From NCBI GenBank assembly GCA_030748635.1, contig JASMLP010000188.1, forward strand, positions 1-64,000: a stretch of DNA of 64,000 bases, given 5' to 3'. The DNA comes from Planctomycetota bacterium. GTDB lineage: Bacteria > Planctomycetota > JACQVV01 > JASMLP01. The position numbers and the translations under genes were made by a program. Below are positions 36,040 to 44,884 of this stretch, one piece after another; position 1 is the stretch's first letter; each line of letters opens with the position of its first letter. A model generated the notes under the pieces. The model was not told the DNA's origin. It ran no database searches and worked only from the letters and a program-made list of their open reading frames with translations.

Positions 36040-36068
36040 ACACTACGGATCCCGTCGAGAGGGTTCAA
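36040..36068 (-). promoter_or_regulatory. Tentative promoter of leuS
   Basis: TTGAAC (36068-36063), 17-base spacer, TAGTGT (36045-36040); the -10 match is weak. It lies about 40 bases before the leuS ATG, in the divergent region shared with the methyltransferase gene. Confidence 0.3.
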
Positions 36069-36138
36069 GTCCTGTGGGTCGATCTGAGCGCTCCCGACAG
36101 AGAGTACGAAGAGAGGGTTTTCATTTAGGAGAGCGTGA

Positions 36139-36792
36139 ATGTCCGAGCGAGGGTCGTTGGGGCACTTTCGGGAGAAATATCAAACTTCGGATGCCGCGGG
36201 TCACTACGCCAGGAACCGTTTTCGTTCCTGGCGCCGAGCCTGGCTGGACCGAAAAGAGAGAAGTTGTATCCGTCGACTGGTGGCTCGGATGGGGAGCGAG
36301 GGGGGAATTCTGGATGCCCCCTGCGGGGCGGGTCGCCTTCTTTCCACGCTCGGTAGAGACCGAAGGGGTCCGACGATCGGCCTGGACGGTTCCATGGCCA
36401 TGCTCCAGGAGGTGGGTCGGGGGGAGCTAGGGGCAATCCCACTGGTGCAGGGGGATATGAGGGCGCTCCCTTTTCTCGAGGATTCTTTTGAAGGCGTCTT
36501 GTGTCTCCGGATTTTGCACCGGATTCCCGAGATTCAGGAGCGTCGGCAACTCCTGAAGGAGTTGATTCGGGTTTCAAGGGGTTGGATCGTGATCAGTTTT
36601 TACGATTCTCAGACGCCCCATGCGGCCCGCAAGCGTCGTCGAGGAAGGTACGATGGAATGACACGCGATTCGTTCGAGGCGGAGGTAAAATCCCTGGGAT
36701 GGACGGTTTCAAATTACTGGGGAATGCGTCGATTCTGGAAAGCTCACAGTCAGACATTGGCGCTTCTTCTGGCACCGAGTGACGACGGATAG
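36139..36792 (+). CDS. Class I SAM-dependent methyltransferase
   Basis: 217 residues. The SAM-binding motif I is ILDAPCGAGRLLSTL, motif II ends in the acidic GLDGS, and GDMRALPFLEDSFEGVLCLRILHRI is the post-motif region with the typical hydrophobic strand. Substrate unknown; the small size and general pattern fit methyltransferase type 11. A good AGGAG precedes the ATG. Divergent from leuS and convergent with the EIIA gene. Confidence 0.82.
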   Translation: MSERGSLGHFREKYQTSDAAGHYARNRFRSWRRAWLDRKERSCIRRLVARMGSEGGILDAPCGAGRLLSTLGRDRRGPTIGLDGSMAMLQEVGRGELGAIPLVQGDMRALPFLEDSFEGVLCLRILHRIPEIQERRQLLKELIRVSRGWIVISFYDSQTPHAARKRRRGRYDGMTRDSFEAEVKSLGWTVSNYWGMRRFWKAHSQTLALLLAPSDDG

Positions 36793-36813
36793 GTTTCGGC
36801 GAAACGTGGGGAT

Positions 36814-37314
36814 TCAGAAGTTTCGACTGAGGATCCGGGTGACTTCGCCGGGGTGCTGAGCGTTGTGCAATTCGTGGCGGAGGGTGGGGTTGTTGAAAAC
36901 CTGGGCAACCCGTTTGTAGACCTTGGTGTACAGGCGGTCGTCGTGGGGAGGAGCGACCAGAGCCAGCAAGAAGTGCACCGGTTTTCCGTCAATGGAGTCG
37001 AAGTCGAGGCTGGTAACACAGCGCGCAAAGGCGACGGTGAAGTCTCGTGCCTGGGCGGTTCGAACATGGGGCATGGCCAGATTCTCTCCGATGCCGGTGC
37101 TGGCTCTTCGTTCCCTGTGTATCAGGTCGGTTCGTAGTTTACTTGGGTTGACGATACGATTGGAGCGACAGAGGAGTTCAGCCATGGAGGCTATAATGAT
37201 CTCCTTACATTTTTGTAGATGCCGTTCAGGGTTGCCCCCCTCACGCAATTCGGGTAATTCGGGATCAAAAGCCAGGTCGATCGAATCTTCTCGTAGGTAT
37301 CGTGCGAAATTCAT
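36814..37314 (-). CDS. PTS EIIA type-2 (fructose/nitrogen-type) domain protein
   Basis: 166 residues. The C-terminal 150 residues form a PtsN/FruA-type EIIA with the phosphoacceptor histidine in GIGENLAMPHVR. No EIIB, EIIC or transporter gene is adjacent; an HPr gene lies at 60962 and no Enzyme I is in the window. Stand-alone EIIA plus HPr suggests a regulatory phosphorelay rather than sugar uptake. The ATG follows a promoter-like -10 box with almost no leader. Confidence 0.8.
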   Translation of the reverse strand: MNFARYLREDSIDLAFDPELPELREGGNPERHLQKCKEIIIASMAELLCRSNRIVNPSKLRTDLIHRERRASTGIGENLAMPHVRTAQARDFTVAFARCVTSLDFDSIDGKPVHFLLALVAPPHDDRLYTKVYKRVAQVFNNPTLRHELHNAQHPGEVTRILSRNF

Positions 37315-37321
37315 CGTGCTT

Positions 37322-37351
37322 ATTGTGAGCTTACGTGTCGGTTTGTGGCAA
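37322..37351 (-). promoter_or_regulatory. Possible promoter of the EIIA gene
   Basis: TTGCCA (37351-37346), 18-base spacer, CACAAT (37327-37322), the -10 box ending seven bases before the ATG at 37314. No Shine-Dalgarno is present, so a leaderless transcript is possible. Confidence 0.4.
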
Positions 37352-37408
37352 GCATCCTTGACGTAGAGGATTTCGCTTTTTCAAATACGCAGGGAAGAAA
37401 ATCGCTGA

Positions 37409-38224
37409 ATGAACATGACTACTCGTAACGAACGCCGTCGCTGGGGAGCACGCCCGGATCGAGAACGTAGTTCCTTGCTTTCGGGACTGCTCTTGCTCGA
37501 GGTGGGGAGTCTGCTCGCCGCATTGGGGGTCGGGGCGGGATTTTTCCTTTTTGGAACCGGTTCGCTGGGGCCACTTCCTCCTGGTCTCGGGGTTCCGATG
37601 CTGGGTATTGCGCTCTTGCTTCTAGGCGGATCGGGTTTGTTGGGAATTTCGGTCGGACTGTTCTGGATCGGAAGAGGTCCCTCCATTTTGAGAAACAGTG
37701 GCCGCTGGGGTGGGATTTGTGGGCTCGGTCTGGGAATTTTTCTGTTATTCGATATGTACAGGGTGGTGGCCTTGACGTTTTCGGGTCGAATACCCGGCGC
37801 GCATGACGACTCGTTTTTGAGCGCTCGTATGCCGCTGGTACCGGTCTGGTTAGGTGTTTCGTTGCTGGTGCTGGGAGGACTCAGCCTGGTCAATCTGGCC
37901 CAATGGTCTCAGGACAGAAATGTTTATCGGGGTGGTTTGATGCTGGTCATCCTGACCGGGTTGGTCTGTGCGCTCGTGACGGGTGTGCTTCTGGCTCGAA
38001 CGGGACAGGACTCCATTCCGGTCGAGTTGCAGGGGCATATCGACTCGGACGAATGGGGCGAACGCCAGGAAAAGGAGGTTCAGGGGGCGGGGTTGGTCTG
38101 TTTCGCGGCGGGAGTTCTGCTGGCTGCTCAGTTCATTGTTGGACGGCGAGCTCGCTTCAAGGTGAAGTCGTTTCCGCTTTATGTGAAGACGGACACGGCC
38201 CGGCGAACAAAACAGGATTCCTGA
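37409..38224 (+). CDS. Membrane protein of unknown function
   Basis: 271 residues with about six hydrophobic segments, the first starting near residue 27 (LSGLLLLEVGSLLAALGVGAG) and including LGIALLLLGGSGLLGISV, GICGLGLGIFLLFDMY, LGVSLLVLGGLSLVNL, LMLVILTGLVCALVTGV and GLVCFAAGVLLAAQFIV. The ends are basic (TTRNERRRWGARPDRERS and RARFKVKSF), consistent with both facing the cytoplasm. I recognise no family. Divergent from the EIIA gene and convergent with the thioredoxin-like gene. Confidence 0.6.
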   Translation: MNMTTRNERRRWGARPDRERSSLLSGLLLLEVGSLLAALGVGAGFFLFGTGSLGPLPPGLGVPMLGIALLLLGGSGLLGISVGLFWIGRGPSILRNSGRWGGICGLGLGIFLLFDMYRVVALTFSGRIPGAHDDSFLSARMPLVPVWLGVSLLVLGGLSLVNLAQWSQDRNVYRGGLMLVILTGLVCALVTGVLLARTGQDSIPVELQGHIDSDEWGERQEKEVQGAGLVCFAAGVLLAAQFIVGRRARFKVKSFPLYVKTDTARRTKQDS

Positions 38225-38235
38225 AAGGTAGGGGG

Positions 38236-39246
38236 CTATCGGCGATGGTTGGGCATTTGTAGTTGCTTGGCCAGCTGCTGGGCTCGTTTTCCTGCCTCCG
38301 TATTCGGGTATTTGCGAGCAAAGGCTTTCAGAGTTTTGAAGGCTCGGGTGGGGTTATCGGATCCGAGACGCAGGAGAAGAGTGTTGAGATTTTTCAGCAG
38401 AGAGACTTCTTTGCGTAGAGGCGAGGATCGATATTTCTTCAGGTGGGATTCGGCTTGCTCTCCGAGATCGGTTCCCTTCCAGCTTCGAGACACCTTCTGA
38501 TAAATATCATGGGCTTGGAGATACTGTCGATTTTGGTGAAGTTGATCTGCCCGTTGGAGACTCTTTCGAGTGGAATCGGAAAGGGTGTTGGCGAGAGGCT
38601 GGAGTTGTTCGTTCTGGGCCTGGGTATAGGCTTTGGCAATTTTTCCGGACCGAACGCTTTTTCGTATCTCGTCGGAAGCGGAGGGGTGGGCGTCGACGAT
38701 TCGTCGCAGACGTTCCTTGAGTATTCGCTCGAGTGTGGTTGCGGGGACATCCACGCTGCCCGGTTTTCCAACCCAGGCGACACGTCCATCGGAGCCGATC
38801 AGCATGCATTGTGGTCGGGTGCTGGGGCGAAACGCGTTGAACGGCTCGACCATGTTCGGGTCGGAGAGATCTGCGCCGAACCAGACCTTGAAGGTCATGT
38901 CTTTCGAGTACTGTCGAGCTTCCTCGGTTGTTTCTTCATTGATCACTTCGAGGCCGGCGAGGAGGCCGATAACGGTCAGTCCCTGGTCTGCATAACGATC
39001 TTGAAGCTTCTGGATCGGCTTCTGGATCCACTGAGTGCGACAGATGGTACAGAAGAAAACCAGGAGGACCACCTCTCCTTCGTGGTCGGCGAAGCTTTTT
39101 CTTCCGTCGTCGTGAAAGGTGCGGGCGCCGGTGAAGTTGGGGGCCTTGGTGCCGACGGTCGCCGTTTGTCCCGAGCAGGGGAAAAGTGTGGAAGAGAGAA
39201 GTAGGGCAACGAGAAGGGAGGTAAAGCGTGTGCTCGACTGGTACAT
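38236..39246 (-). CDS. Exported thioredoxin-like protein (TlpA/AhpC-TSA family) with helical C-terminal domain
   Basis: 336 residues. A signal peptide or lipoprotein-like leader (LLVALLLSSTLFPCSG, with a cysteine near residue 23) is followed by a thioredoxin fold: KSFADHEGEVVLLVFFCTICRTQW with the CxxC pair, GLTVIGLLAG and RPSTRPQCMLIGSDGRVAWVG. The last 140 residues are helical, with TPR-like features. Expected to be a periplasmic disulfide or peroxide redox protein. The chosen ATG (39246) precedes the leader; longer starts read through intergenic sequence. Confidence 0.78.
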   Translation of the reverse strand: MYQSSTRFTSLLVALLLSSTLFPCSGQTATVGTKAPNFTGARTFHDDGRKSFADHEGEVVLLVFFCTICRTQWIQKPIQKLQDRYADQGLTVIGLLAGLEVINEETTEEARQYSKDMTFKVWFGADLSDPNMVEPFNAFRPSTRPQCMLIGSDGRVAWVGKPGSVDVPATTLERILKERLRRIVDAHPSASDEIRKSVRSGKIAKAYTQAQNEQLQPLANTLSDSTRKSLQRADQLHQNRQYLQAHDIYQKVSRSWKGTDLGEQAESHLKKYRSSPLRKEVSLLKNLNTLLLRLGSDNPTRAFKTLKAFARKYPNTEAGKRAQQLAKQLQMPNHRR

Positions 39247-39331
39247 GGGAACAACCTGATGAAGAAAAATGGAGGCGAAGTGGAGCCTCGCAGATTCACG
39301 GAAAAGTCGGGAGGGGGCCGGAAGGTGGCGG

Positions 39332-40609
39332 TTAACGATCCAGTCGCTGCAAGACTTCGGATGCGGCGGAGGAGACCGATGGGTCGGGCGACTGGCTCGC
39401 TTGCAAGAGGGCTTTTTCCACTTGCGCGCGTTGTTTCCGGATGTTCTGACGAAGCGAAGAGAAGTGGTGGGGTGGATCCCGGTCTTCCACGTATTGTGGG
39501 ACCGGCGGGCCGGAGAGGAGGTGTTCGAGGACTCGGATCGCATGCAACTGTACCCACCAGCGAGCGTCGTGGACGCCCGCGAGAAGCTTGTCGGCATTTT
39601 CGAAGGCGCGAGCGGGGAATCGGGCGGGTATACCCCACCGGGCGATACGGCCTCGGGTAAGTTCTCCGGGACGGATTTCGTCAACAAGTCGTGGGTGAGA
39701 TCGAGGTGTGCTCTCGTAGTAGAGGTAGTGGTCTCGGTTGCAGCCGGCGGGGCAGATTTCTTGGGAGCGACGGAAGACCAGCATCAGATGTCGGTTTCGT
39801 CGCCGGATGAGAATGTCGTCACCGCTTCGGCCTGGGAGAAGCAGTCGGTCGAAGCCGGGAAGTGATTTGAAAAAAGATTCCAACCGAGTGGGATCGATCG
39901 GGTGGGAAAAGAAGATCTGGATCCGATCTGTCATCCCGTGGCGATTCGTGATTTGGATGGCTCCGAGTTTCTGAGCCACTTTTCGAAAGACCGTGCTGTC
40001 GGCTTCTGAACGAAGCGCCAGGATCACGGAGCTGGGAGGGGTCTCGTGTGGAAAAATCTCTCGGACTCGAGGGTCGATAGAGCGAATCCATGAAAGGTCT
40101 TTTTCAATTCGGTTGGAGAGGGGGGACCCAGGAGTGTCGCCGAGACGGCGGGCCAGTATGTCGGCTTCACGTTCCTGGGGAACGAGGATTTGCGTCGTGA
40201 CATCTCCCTCCGCTTGGGTCAGGAAAAATCCGAGCCCTATCACCCCCAGTCCGATCAGAAAGACCGCGCTACTCATGCATCCTCGGCGTTTGTTGTTGAC
40301 TTGGGACGGGTTCGAGCGGGGCATCGAGCCTTTGGTGGCTCGCTCGGGTTCGACGGTTCCGGTAACGAAATTGAGTCCGCAGGATTCACAGTGAGAATGA
40401 CCGAATACGATCTGTTGATCGCATTTTGGGCAGCGAGCCCCCATGCGTGAGACCTCCACGGTCGAAGGGCCTTCGACCGAAAGCCTATCGAGTCCCGTGG
40501 GAATCTGTATCGAATTCTTGCAGTGAGGACATTTACCTTTTTTACCTGCCTTCGAGTCACTGACAGTCACTTTTTGACCGCAGTGGTCGCAGATCATCTT
40601 TATGGCCAT
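39332..40609 (-). CDS. Zinc-ribbon membrane protein of unknown function
   Basis: 425 residues. Two N-terminal zinc ribbons: CDHC...CPHC (residues 6-29) and CPKC...CESC (about 56-75). One transmembrane helix follows (VFLIGLGVIGLGFFL, about 105-120) and then a large extracytoplasmic domain with no motif I recognise, ending in helical HEAT-like repeats (ADKLLAGVHDARWWVQLHAIRVLEHLL and SSAASEVLQRLDR). The zinc-ribbon/membrane design recalls the gene at 13469. ATG 40609 is chosen because the ribbon starts at residue 6. Confidence 0.6.
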   Translation of the reverse strand: MAIKMICDHCGQKVTVSDSKAGKKGKCPHCKNSIQIPTGLDRLSVEGPSTVEVSRMGARCPKCDQQIVFGHSHCESCGLNFVTGTVEPERATKGSMPRSNPSQVNNKRRGCMSSAVFLIGLGVIGLGFFLTQAEGDVTTQILVPQEREADILARRLGDTPGSPLSNRIEKDLSWIRSIDPRVREIFPHETPPSSVILALRSEADSTVFRKVAQKLGAIQITNRHGMTDRIQIFFSHPIDPTRLESFFKSLPGFDRLLLPGRSGDDILIRRRNRHLMLVFRRSQEICPAGCNRDHYLYYESTPRSHPRLVDEIRPGELTRGRIARWGIPARFPARAFENADKLLAGVHDARWWVQLHAIRVLEHLLSGPPVPQYVEDRDPPHHFSSLRQNIRKQRAQVEKALLQASQSPDPSVSSAASEVLQRLDR

Positions 40610-40739
40610 CGATGGGCTCCGAGAATGAGAAGAAGGAGTCAATTTAACTGGCCGCACGGTCTTGGGCAAGAAGCCGTGTCTCTCTCTTGACGCTTGATGG
40701 GGTGGAGGGGCAAGATCAGGACTGTAATGAGGTGGGAAG

Positions 40740-41630
40740 ATGAGTGATCGGCCGATTACCAATCTCAACTGGAAGAATCTCGAGGGATTCTATCGGGTTG
40801 TCTTTGCCCGGGGGTTTCGTCGGGCCGAGGAGATTTTTGGAATTAGCGCCTCGGCGCTGCATCAGAGGATCAGTCGGCTCGAAGAAGAGTTGGATCTCAT
40901 GCTTCTGGACCGGAGTAATCCCAAGAAGATCTGCCCTTCGCGGGCCGGTCGGGTGTTGTACGATTTTTCGGCTCCTTTTTTCGAGGGGATCGAGCATACG
41001 GTGCGGGAAGCTCGGGGAGAGTCGGGGGGCGTTCTGCGCATCTCTTCCACCCCGGCGATCATGCAGAACTGTTTGGCTCAGCCTCTTGGAACTTTTTATC
41101 GCAGGCACTCTCGAGTGGAAGTCGTGGTGGAAGAACGACCCTGGATGGAGGTGGTTGAACTGGTCAGTCGAGGGCGTGTCGATCTGGGGTTTGCTCCCGC
41201 TCCTCCCAAGGGTCACGATTTGGAATACGAGCCGATTTACGACAGCGATTTTTTCCTCATCTGTTCCAAAAAGCATCCGATTCTTAAGGTTCGGGGATTG
41301 ACTCTGGCTCGCATTGCAGAGGAGAACATTGTCTTTTTTCCACCTGAATCTGCTAGCGGGAATCGAATTCGCGCCCGATTTGAGGGGGCGGGAATTTTGT
41401 TGCGACCTAGCGTGACCACTCACAATGTGGGAACGATTCAGAGATATGTCGCCGAGGGTTTTGGAGTGGGGATTGTCAGCGGGGTGAGTTTGCCACCTCC
41501 CTCGGTTCGTCGATTCGAGGCCCGTTCGATCGGTCGACTACTGGGAAGCATCTCTCAGGGGGTGATGTGGCGCGCGGATCGGCATCTGGGGCAGTTGGCG
41601 CAGGCTTTTCTGGAGTTTCTTCCCCGATAA
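40740..41630 (+). CDS. LysR-family transcriptional regulator
   Basis: 296 residues. The N-terminal winged helix-turn-helix is at about 12-70 (NLEGFYRVVFARGFRRAEEIFGIS split around the recognition helix SASALHQRISRLEEEL) and the C-terminal half is a two-lobed co-inducer domain of periplasmic-binding type (RISSTPAIMQNCLAQPLGTFY, EDLGFAPAPPK-like segment, IQRYVAEGFGVGIVSG). It stands 48 bases upstream of the ExbB-like gene, in the same direction, and may control it; this is inference. The first turn of the HTH is unusual in having GFRRAEEI in place of the common SFTRAAE. Confidence 0.88.
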   Translation: MSDRPITNLNWKNLEGFYRVVFARGFRRAEEIFGISASALHQRISRLEEELDLMLLDRSNPKKICPSRAGRVLYDFSAPFFEGIEHTVREARGESGGVLRISSTPAIMQNCLAQPLGTFYRRHSRVEVVVEERPWMEVVELVSRGRVDLGFAPAPPKGHDLEYEPIYDSDFFLICSKKHPILKVRGLTLARIAEENIVFFPPESASGNRIRARFEGAGILLRPSVTTHNVGTIQRYVAEGFGVGIVSGVSLPPPSVRRFEARSIGRLLGSISQGVMWRADRHLGQLAQAFLEFLPR

Positions 41631-41642
41631 GTGTGGCCTCGG

Positions 41643-41672
41643 TTGGCAGCGACCGTGGTCATGTGCGAGAAT
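41643..41672 (+). promoter_or_regulatory. Possible promoter of the ExbB/ExbD-like set
   Basis: TTGGCA (41643-41648), 18-base spacer, GAGAAT (41667-41672), seven bases before the ATG at 41679. No Shine-Dalgarno is seen; transcript may be leaderless. Confidence 0.35.
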
Positions 41673-41678
41673 GAGTGT

Positions 41679-42323
41679 ATGCCTCTTTCCTGGCTCCAAG
41701 ATCCTTCTCACGGGGTGACACTGCTCATCGGTCTGGCCATTGTCTGGGTCGGTTATCGAGTTATTTATCTCTATCGCTCCGCTCGGCACCGAATTCAAGA
41801 GATGAATCTGGCGTACGAATTACTTCTGGCCTCTCTGGATGAAGAGAGAGAGCCGGATCTTTCGAGTGAAAGCGCCACCGCTGTGCAGTATTTGAGCGAA
41901 TTGAGGGCGATTATTCGGGATCGGACGGACGAACAGGCTCGATTTCTGAAATTCAAGCGAAAGGCCGTGGAGATCTCTCACGAATTTTCTGACAAGCTCG
42001 AACGCTGTCGGTCCTTGACCGAAACTCTTCCTCTGATGGGGATTTTTGGCACGGTATTCGGTTTCCTGCTCTCCTCGGGGGTACTTTCCGGGCAACATCA
42101 GCCGAGTGTTGGTGGCCTTGGGATGGCTCTCCTGACCACCCTTTTTGCGCTCGGATTCACGATCTGGATCAAGGTCTGGTACGAAAGTGACGTGGTTCCG
42201 CTCTATTTTCGTCTGGAAACCAATCTGCAAGCCCTCGAGGTCTATGTGGACCGACACAGGGGGATCGATCGGTTGACGGCCGACCGGGGGGTGAGCGACG
42301 TCGTGGTTGACGGGGCCCGGTGA
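41679..42323 (+). CDS. ExbB/TolQ/MotA-family proton channel protein
   Basis: 214 residues with three hydrophobic segments: near 11-28, and the conserved pair at about 115-132 (TLPLMGIFGTVFGFLLSS) and 147-165 (GLGMALLTTLFALGFTIWI). The last two with the GTV/GT motif identify the MotA/TolQ/ExbB fold, which forms pentamers that use proton flow to move a partner. Between the first and second helix is a charged cytoplasmic stretch, shorter than in MotA. The start at 41679 follows a -10 box; alternatives are ATG 41661 and GTG 41631. Overlaps the next gene by GTGA. Confidence 0.82.
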   Translation: MPLSWLQDPSHGVTLLIGLAIVWVGYRVIYLYRSARHRIQEMNLAYELLLASLDEEREPDLSSESATAVQYLSELRAIIRDRTDEQARFLKFKRKAVEISHEFSDKLERCRSLTETLPLMGIFGTVFGFLLSSGVLSGQHQPSVGGLGMALLTTLFALGFTIWIKVWYESDVVPLYFRLETNLQALEVYVDRHRGIDRLTADRGVSDVVVDGAR

Positions 42324-43594
42324 GACGCCAATCGCTCGTCGCTCAGGTCAATCTGACGCCACTACTCGATGTGGTGTTTATTTTCCTGTTTGCGCTTTTT
42401 TCCATCGTGACCGACCGGGTGGAATCGGATCGAGAGGTTGAACGTCTTGAAATTCGGGAGCGAAAGGAAGAGTTTCAGGATCGAGCAAGACGTCTGGAAG
42501 AAAGGAGTCGCCGACTGCAAGAAGAGAGTGAGCGACTTTATCAGCAGATCACAAGTCGGGATTCAAAAATTTCATCTCTGGCTTTGCAGGTCGATCAACT
42601 GCAGGAGGAGCGAGCCCGGCAAGATGATTTGCTGTCGAAAGTTCGTCGTGAACGAGATCATCTTCTCGAGCAGGTCCAAAATCTAGACGAAGAGATTGAT
42701 CGTCGAAAAGAAGAGACTCGTGGGTTGGGGAAAAGGATCGCCTCGCTGGAGCAGAAGCGATCTCAGGGCATCGAGGAGCGGGATCAGCTGGCTCATCGTA
42801 TTGTGAAGCTTGATGGTCAACTGGCGACGGTGCGCAAACAACGGGACGAGTTGACCGGGCGGGTTGGGTCTCTATCTCGGTCGGAACAGGCCCTTCTGGA
42901 GCGGTTGGAGAAAAAGTCGAGTGAATTGGCTCGAGTTCGAAGCGGACTGGAGCAGGAGCGAACTCGGCTCGAGCATGAGATAGATGTCCGGAAGTCTCAC
43001 ATCGAGCAGATGGGTCAAGTGCGTGCGGGCCTCGAGGCCGACCTGAAGCGATTGAGCGGGGAGAAGGAGCGAGTCGATCGCAAATTAGTCGCTTCGGCTC
43101 TTCGCTTGAAGGAGAAAAATCGCCAGATCGAAGAGCTTACGTCCCGGGTTGAGGAATGTGGCCAGGAATTGCGGCAAGTACGAACCGGACTGACACAGGT
43201 ACGTAAACAGCGAGACGATTACCGGGAAGAGTTGAAGAGGGTTCAGGTGCATGCGGTGGCTGACCCGGTAGGCACGAGTCTCAAAGCCGAAATCGCCGAC
43301 CGACATTTTGCTGTTTATAAGGTGAAGATCGAGGCGGAACCGGGCGATCGGCGACTCAGTCGGCTATCGGTTCATCGACGAGGCGATGAGCCGGTCGTCA
43401 GCGAGCCGATCCAGTCTTCCGATCGGGTTCATCGATTTTTGATCCGTTTGTTACCCCCTTCCTTGGAGGCTAACCGAACGATCGTTCTTTTTCTCAAAAC
43501 AGAATCCTCTCTGTTCCAGCACGAGAAGTGGGTCGAGGATTGGTTGCGGGAGCGGGGTTTTTTGCTGGGGGTTCAGCGAATACAGGGGAGGTAA
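42320..43594 (+). CDS. ExbD/TolR-like membrane anchor fused to a long coiled coil
   Basis: 424 residues. The N-terminus has QVNLTPLLDVVFIFLFALFSI (about 9-29; the aspartate in the helix corresponds to the proton-carrying Asp of ExbD/TolR). In place of the short ExbD periplasmic domain there is a coiled coil of about 280 residues (about 38-320, heptads of Glu, Arg, Leu and Gln), followed by a 100-residue globular end (DRHFAVYKVKIEAE ... WLRERGFLLGVQ). The coiled coil should extend into the periplasm. GTG at 42320 overlaps the ExbB-like stop. Confidence 0.8.
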   Translation: MRRQSLVAQVNLTPLLDVVFIFLFALFSIVTDRVESDREVERLEIRERKEEFQDRARRLEERSRRLQEESERLYQQITSRDSKISSLALQVDQLQEERARQDDLLSKVRRERDHLLEQVQNLDEEIDRRKEETRGLGKRIASLEQKRSQGIEERDQLAHRIVKLDGQLATVRKQRDELTGRVGSLSRSEQALLERLEKKSSELARVRSGLEQERTRLEHEIDVRKSHIEQMGQVRAGLEADLKRLSGEKERVDRKLVASALRLKEKNRQIEELTSRVEECGQELRQVRTGLTQVRKQRDDYREELKRVQVHAVADPVGTSLKAEIADRHFAVYKVKIEAEPGDRRLSRLSVHRRGDEPVVSEPIQSSDRVHRFLIRLLPPSLEANRTIVLFLKTESSLFQHEKWVEDWLRERGFLLGVQRIQGR

Positions 43595-43600
43595 TTCGAG

Positions 43601-43966
43601 ATGGCGGAGAGGAAATCAAGGTCCAGATTGAAAGAGACGTGCGCTCTGGGCGCGATCCTGGTGGTGGCCCTCGGTTGGTGGATGGGAGGAGATTGGGGAT
43701 TGGGTTCGGGGAGTGGGTCCCAATCCGGTGAAGGGCGCGGAGAATCGGTTGGTGAGGGGATGTATCGTTTTGACCTCGTGGAGGATCGGGTCGAGTTCCA
43801 AGGCAAGGCGATCTCGACCGAAGAGCTGGGACGGATGGCCCAGCGGGCTCGATCTGAGGGCGCCACCCTCGTTTTTCAGGTCAAAGAGGGGGTTCGAGGT
43901 CTCTTTGTGGAAGAAATCCAGAAGATCGTGAGTCGTGCTCGAGTGCGGGCTCTCGGGCTCGACTGA
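43601..43966 (+). CDS. Small membrane protein with ExbD-like periplasmic domain
   Basis: 121 residues. A single hydrophobic segment at about 14-31 (ALGAILVVALGWWMGG, no acidic residue inside), a glycine-serine linker, and a domain at about 50-121 reading FDLVEDRVEFQGKAISTEELG ... ATLVFQVKEGVRGLFVEEIQKIVSRARVRALGL. Strand-helix order and the V-x-GL-end match the ExbD/TolR C-terminal domain. It follows the coiled-coil protein by six bases with a clear GGAGG. Together the three genes look like an ExbB-ExbD complex whose ExbD parts are on two chains. Confidence 0.6.
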   Translation: MAERKSRSRLKETCALGAILVVALGWWMGGDWGLGSGSGSQSGEGRGESVGEGMYRFDLVEDRVEFQGKAISTEELGRMAQRARSEGATLVFQVKEGVRGLFVEEIQKIVSRARVRALGLD

Positions 43967-44053
43967 AGAAGGTGCCTTGGGGTACCATGTGGCGCTCATG
44001 GGCTCTCGAAGTAACAAAATGACCGGCTGGGATGCGGTCGAGGACAATCTTTC

Positions 44054-44884
44054 GTGACCGCTTTGTTGCAGTGGTTGGTGCCCCTTGTCTATCTCCTGGG
44101 GGCGACTCTCTATTTTTCCGACTTCTGGTCGGGCGCTCGCCGCTGGGATCGTGTGGCTCGCGGAGTGTTTTGGGCTGGACTGCTGGTGCACGCCGGGCGC
44201 CTTACGATGGAGGTCTTTCGTCTGGATGCGTTGCCGCTGGGAGGTATCTTCCCGTTTTTGACTCTGCTTTCCTTCTCGGTCGTGGCCGTTATGCTCTTTC
44301 TCGAGATGGGCTCCTCGGACGGTTCGACCGCTGTGTTTCTGGCCTGGTTGGCGGTTGGTCTCGAGGGGTGCTCGGCGGTTGGCGGACCGTTTCCTCAGCA
44401 TGCGGTGTCAACCGCTGCCCATCCCGCGGTTTTTGGAATTCATGTCGGTACGGCCATCCTTGGCTATGCGGGTGCGGCGGTCGCGGCGATTCACGGGGTG
44501 CTCTACTTGCTGCTCTATCGAGAAATCAAGTCAAACCGAGTCGGTAGGATCTACCGTTTTCTTCCGCCTCTGGATCAGATCGAGAAGAGGACCGGGAGTT
44601 CGGTCGCTCTCTCCTTCGTGGCGTTGACCGTTTCTTTGGTTTTCGGAATGCGGGTTTTGCGAGTAACCGAATCGACCTACTGGCTCTGGGACGCCAAGAT
44701 CCTGACTACCTGTCTGGTGTGGGTTCTGTTTGGGTTGACACTTTCGAGTCGTCGCTGGCTGGGCTGGAGTGGGCGGAGGGTGGCGTTTTTCTCGTTGTTT
44801 GGATTTTTGCTCGCGCTGGCCAGCCTGGGGTTTGTCGGTCCTTTTCTCTCTGGGTTCCACACTTTTTCAGGTGGTGGTCAATGA
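44054..44884 (+). CDS. HemX/CcsA-type cytochrome c assembly-like membrane protein
   Basis: 276 residues with about eight hydrophobic segments. The conserved CcsA/CcmC-type pattern around HPAVFGIHVGTAILGYAGAAVAAIHGVLYLL contains possible haem-ligating histidines, and SVALSFVALTVSLVFGM and TYWLWDAKILTT follow, as in HemX of Bacillus-type operons. HemX is thought to control the level or stability of glutamyl-tRNA reductase. GTG start at 44054; ends overlapping hemA by ATGA. Confidence 0.78.
   Translation: MTALLQWLVPLVYLLGATLYFSDFWSGARRWDRVARGVFWAGLLVHAGRLTMEVFRLDALPLGGIFPFLTLLSFSVVAVMLFLEMGSSDGSTAVFLAWLAVGLEGCSAVGGPFPQHAVSTAAHPAVFGIHVGTAILGYAGAAVAAIHGVLYLLLYREIKSNRVGRIYRFLPPLDQIEKRTGSSVALSFVALTVSLVFGMRVLRVTESTYWLWDAKILTTCLVWVLFGLTLSSRRWLGWSGRRVAFFSLFGFLLALASLGFVGPFLSGFHTFSGGGQ

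Noticed and set aside
36796-36808. Short GTTTC/GAAAC hairpin between the methyltransferase and EIIA genes
   Set aside because: Stem of five pairs with no T run; below the level needed for a terminator call.
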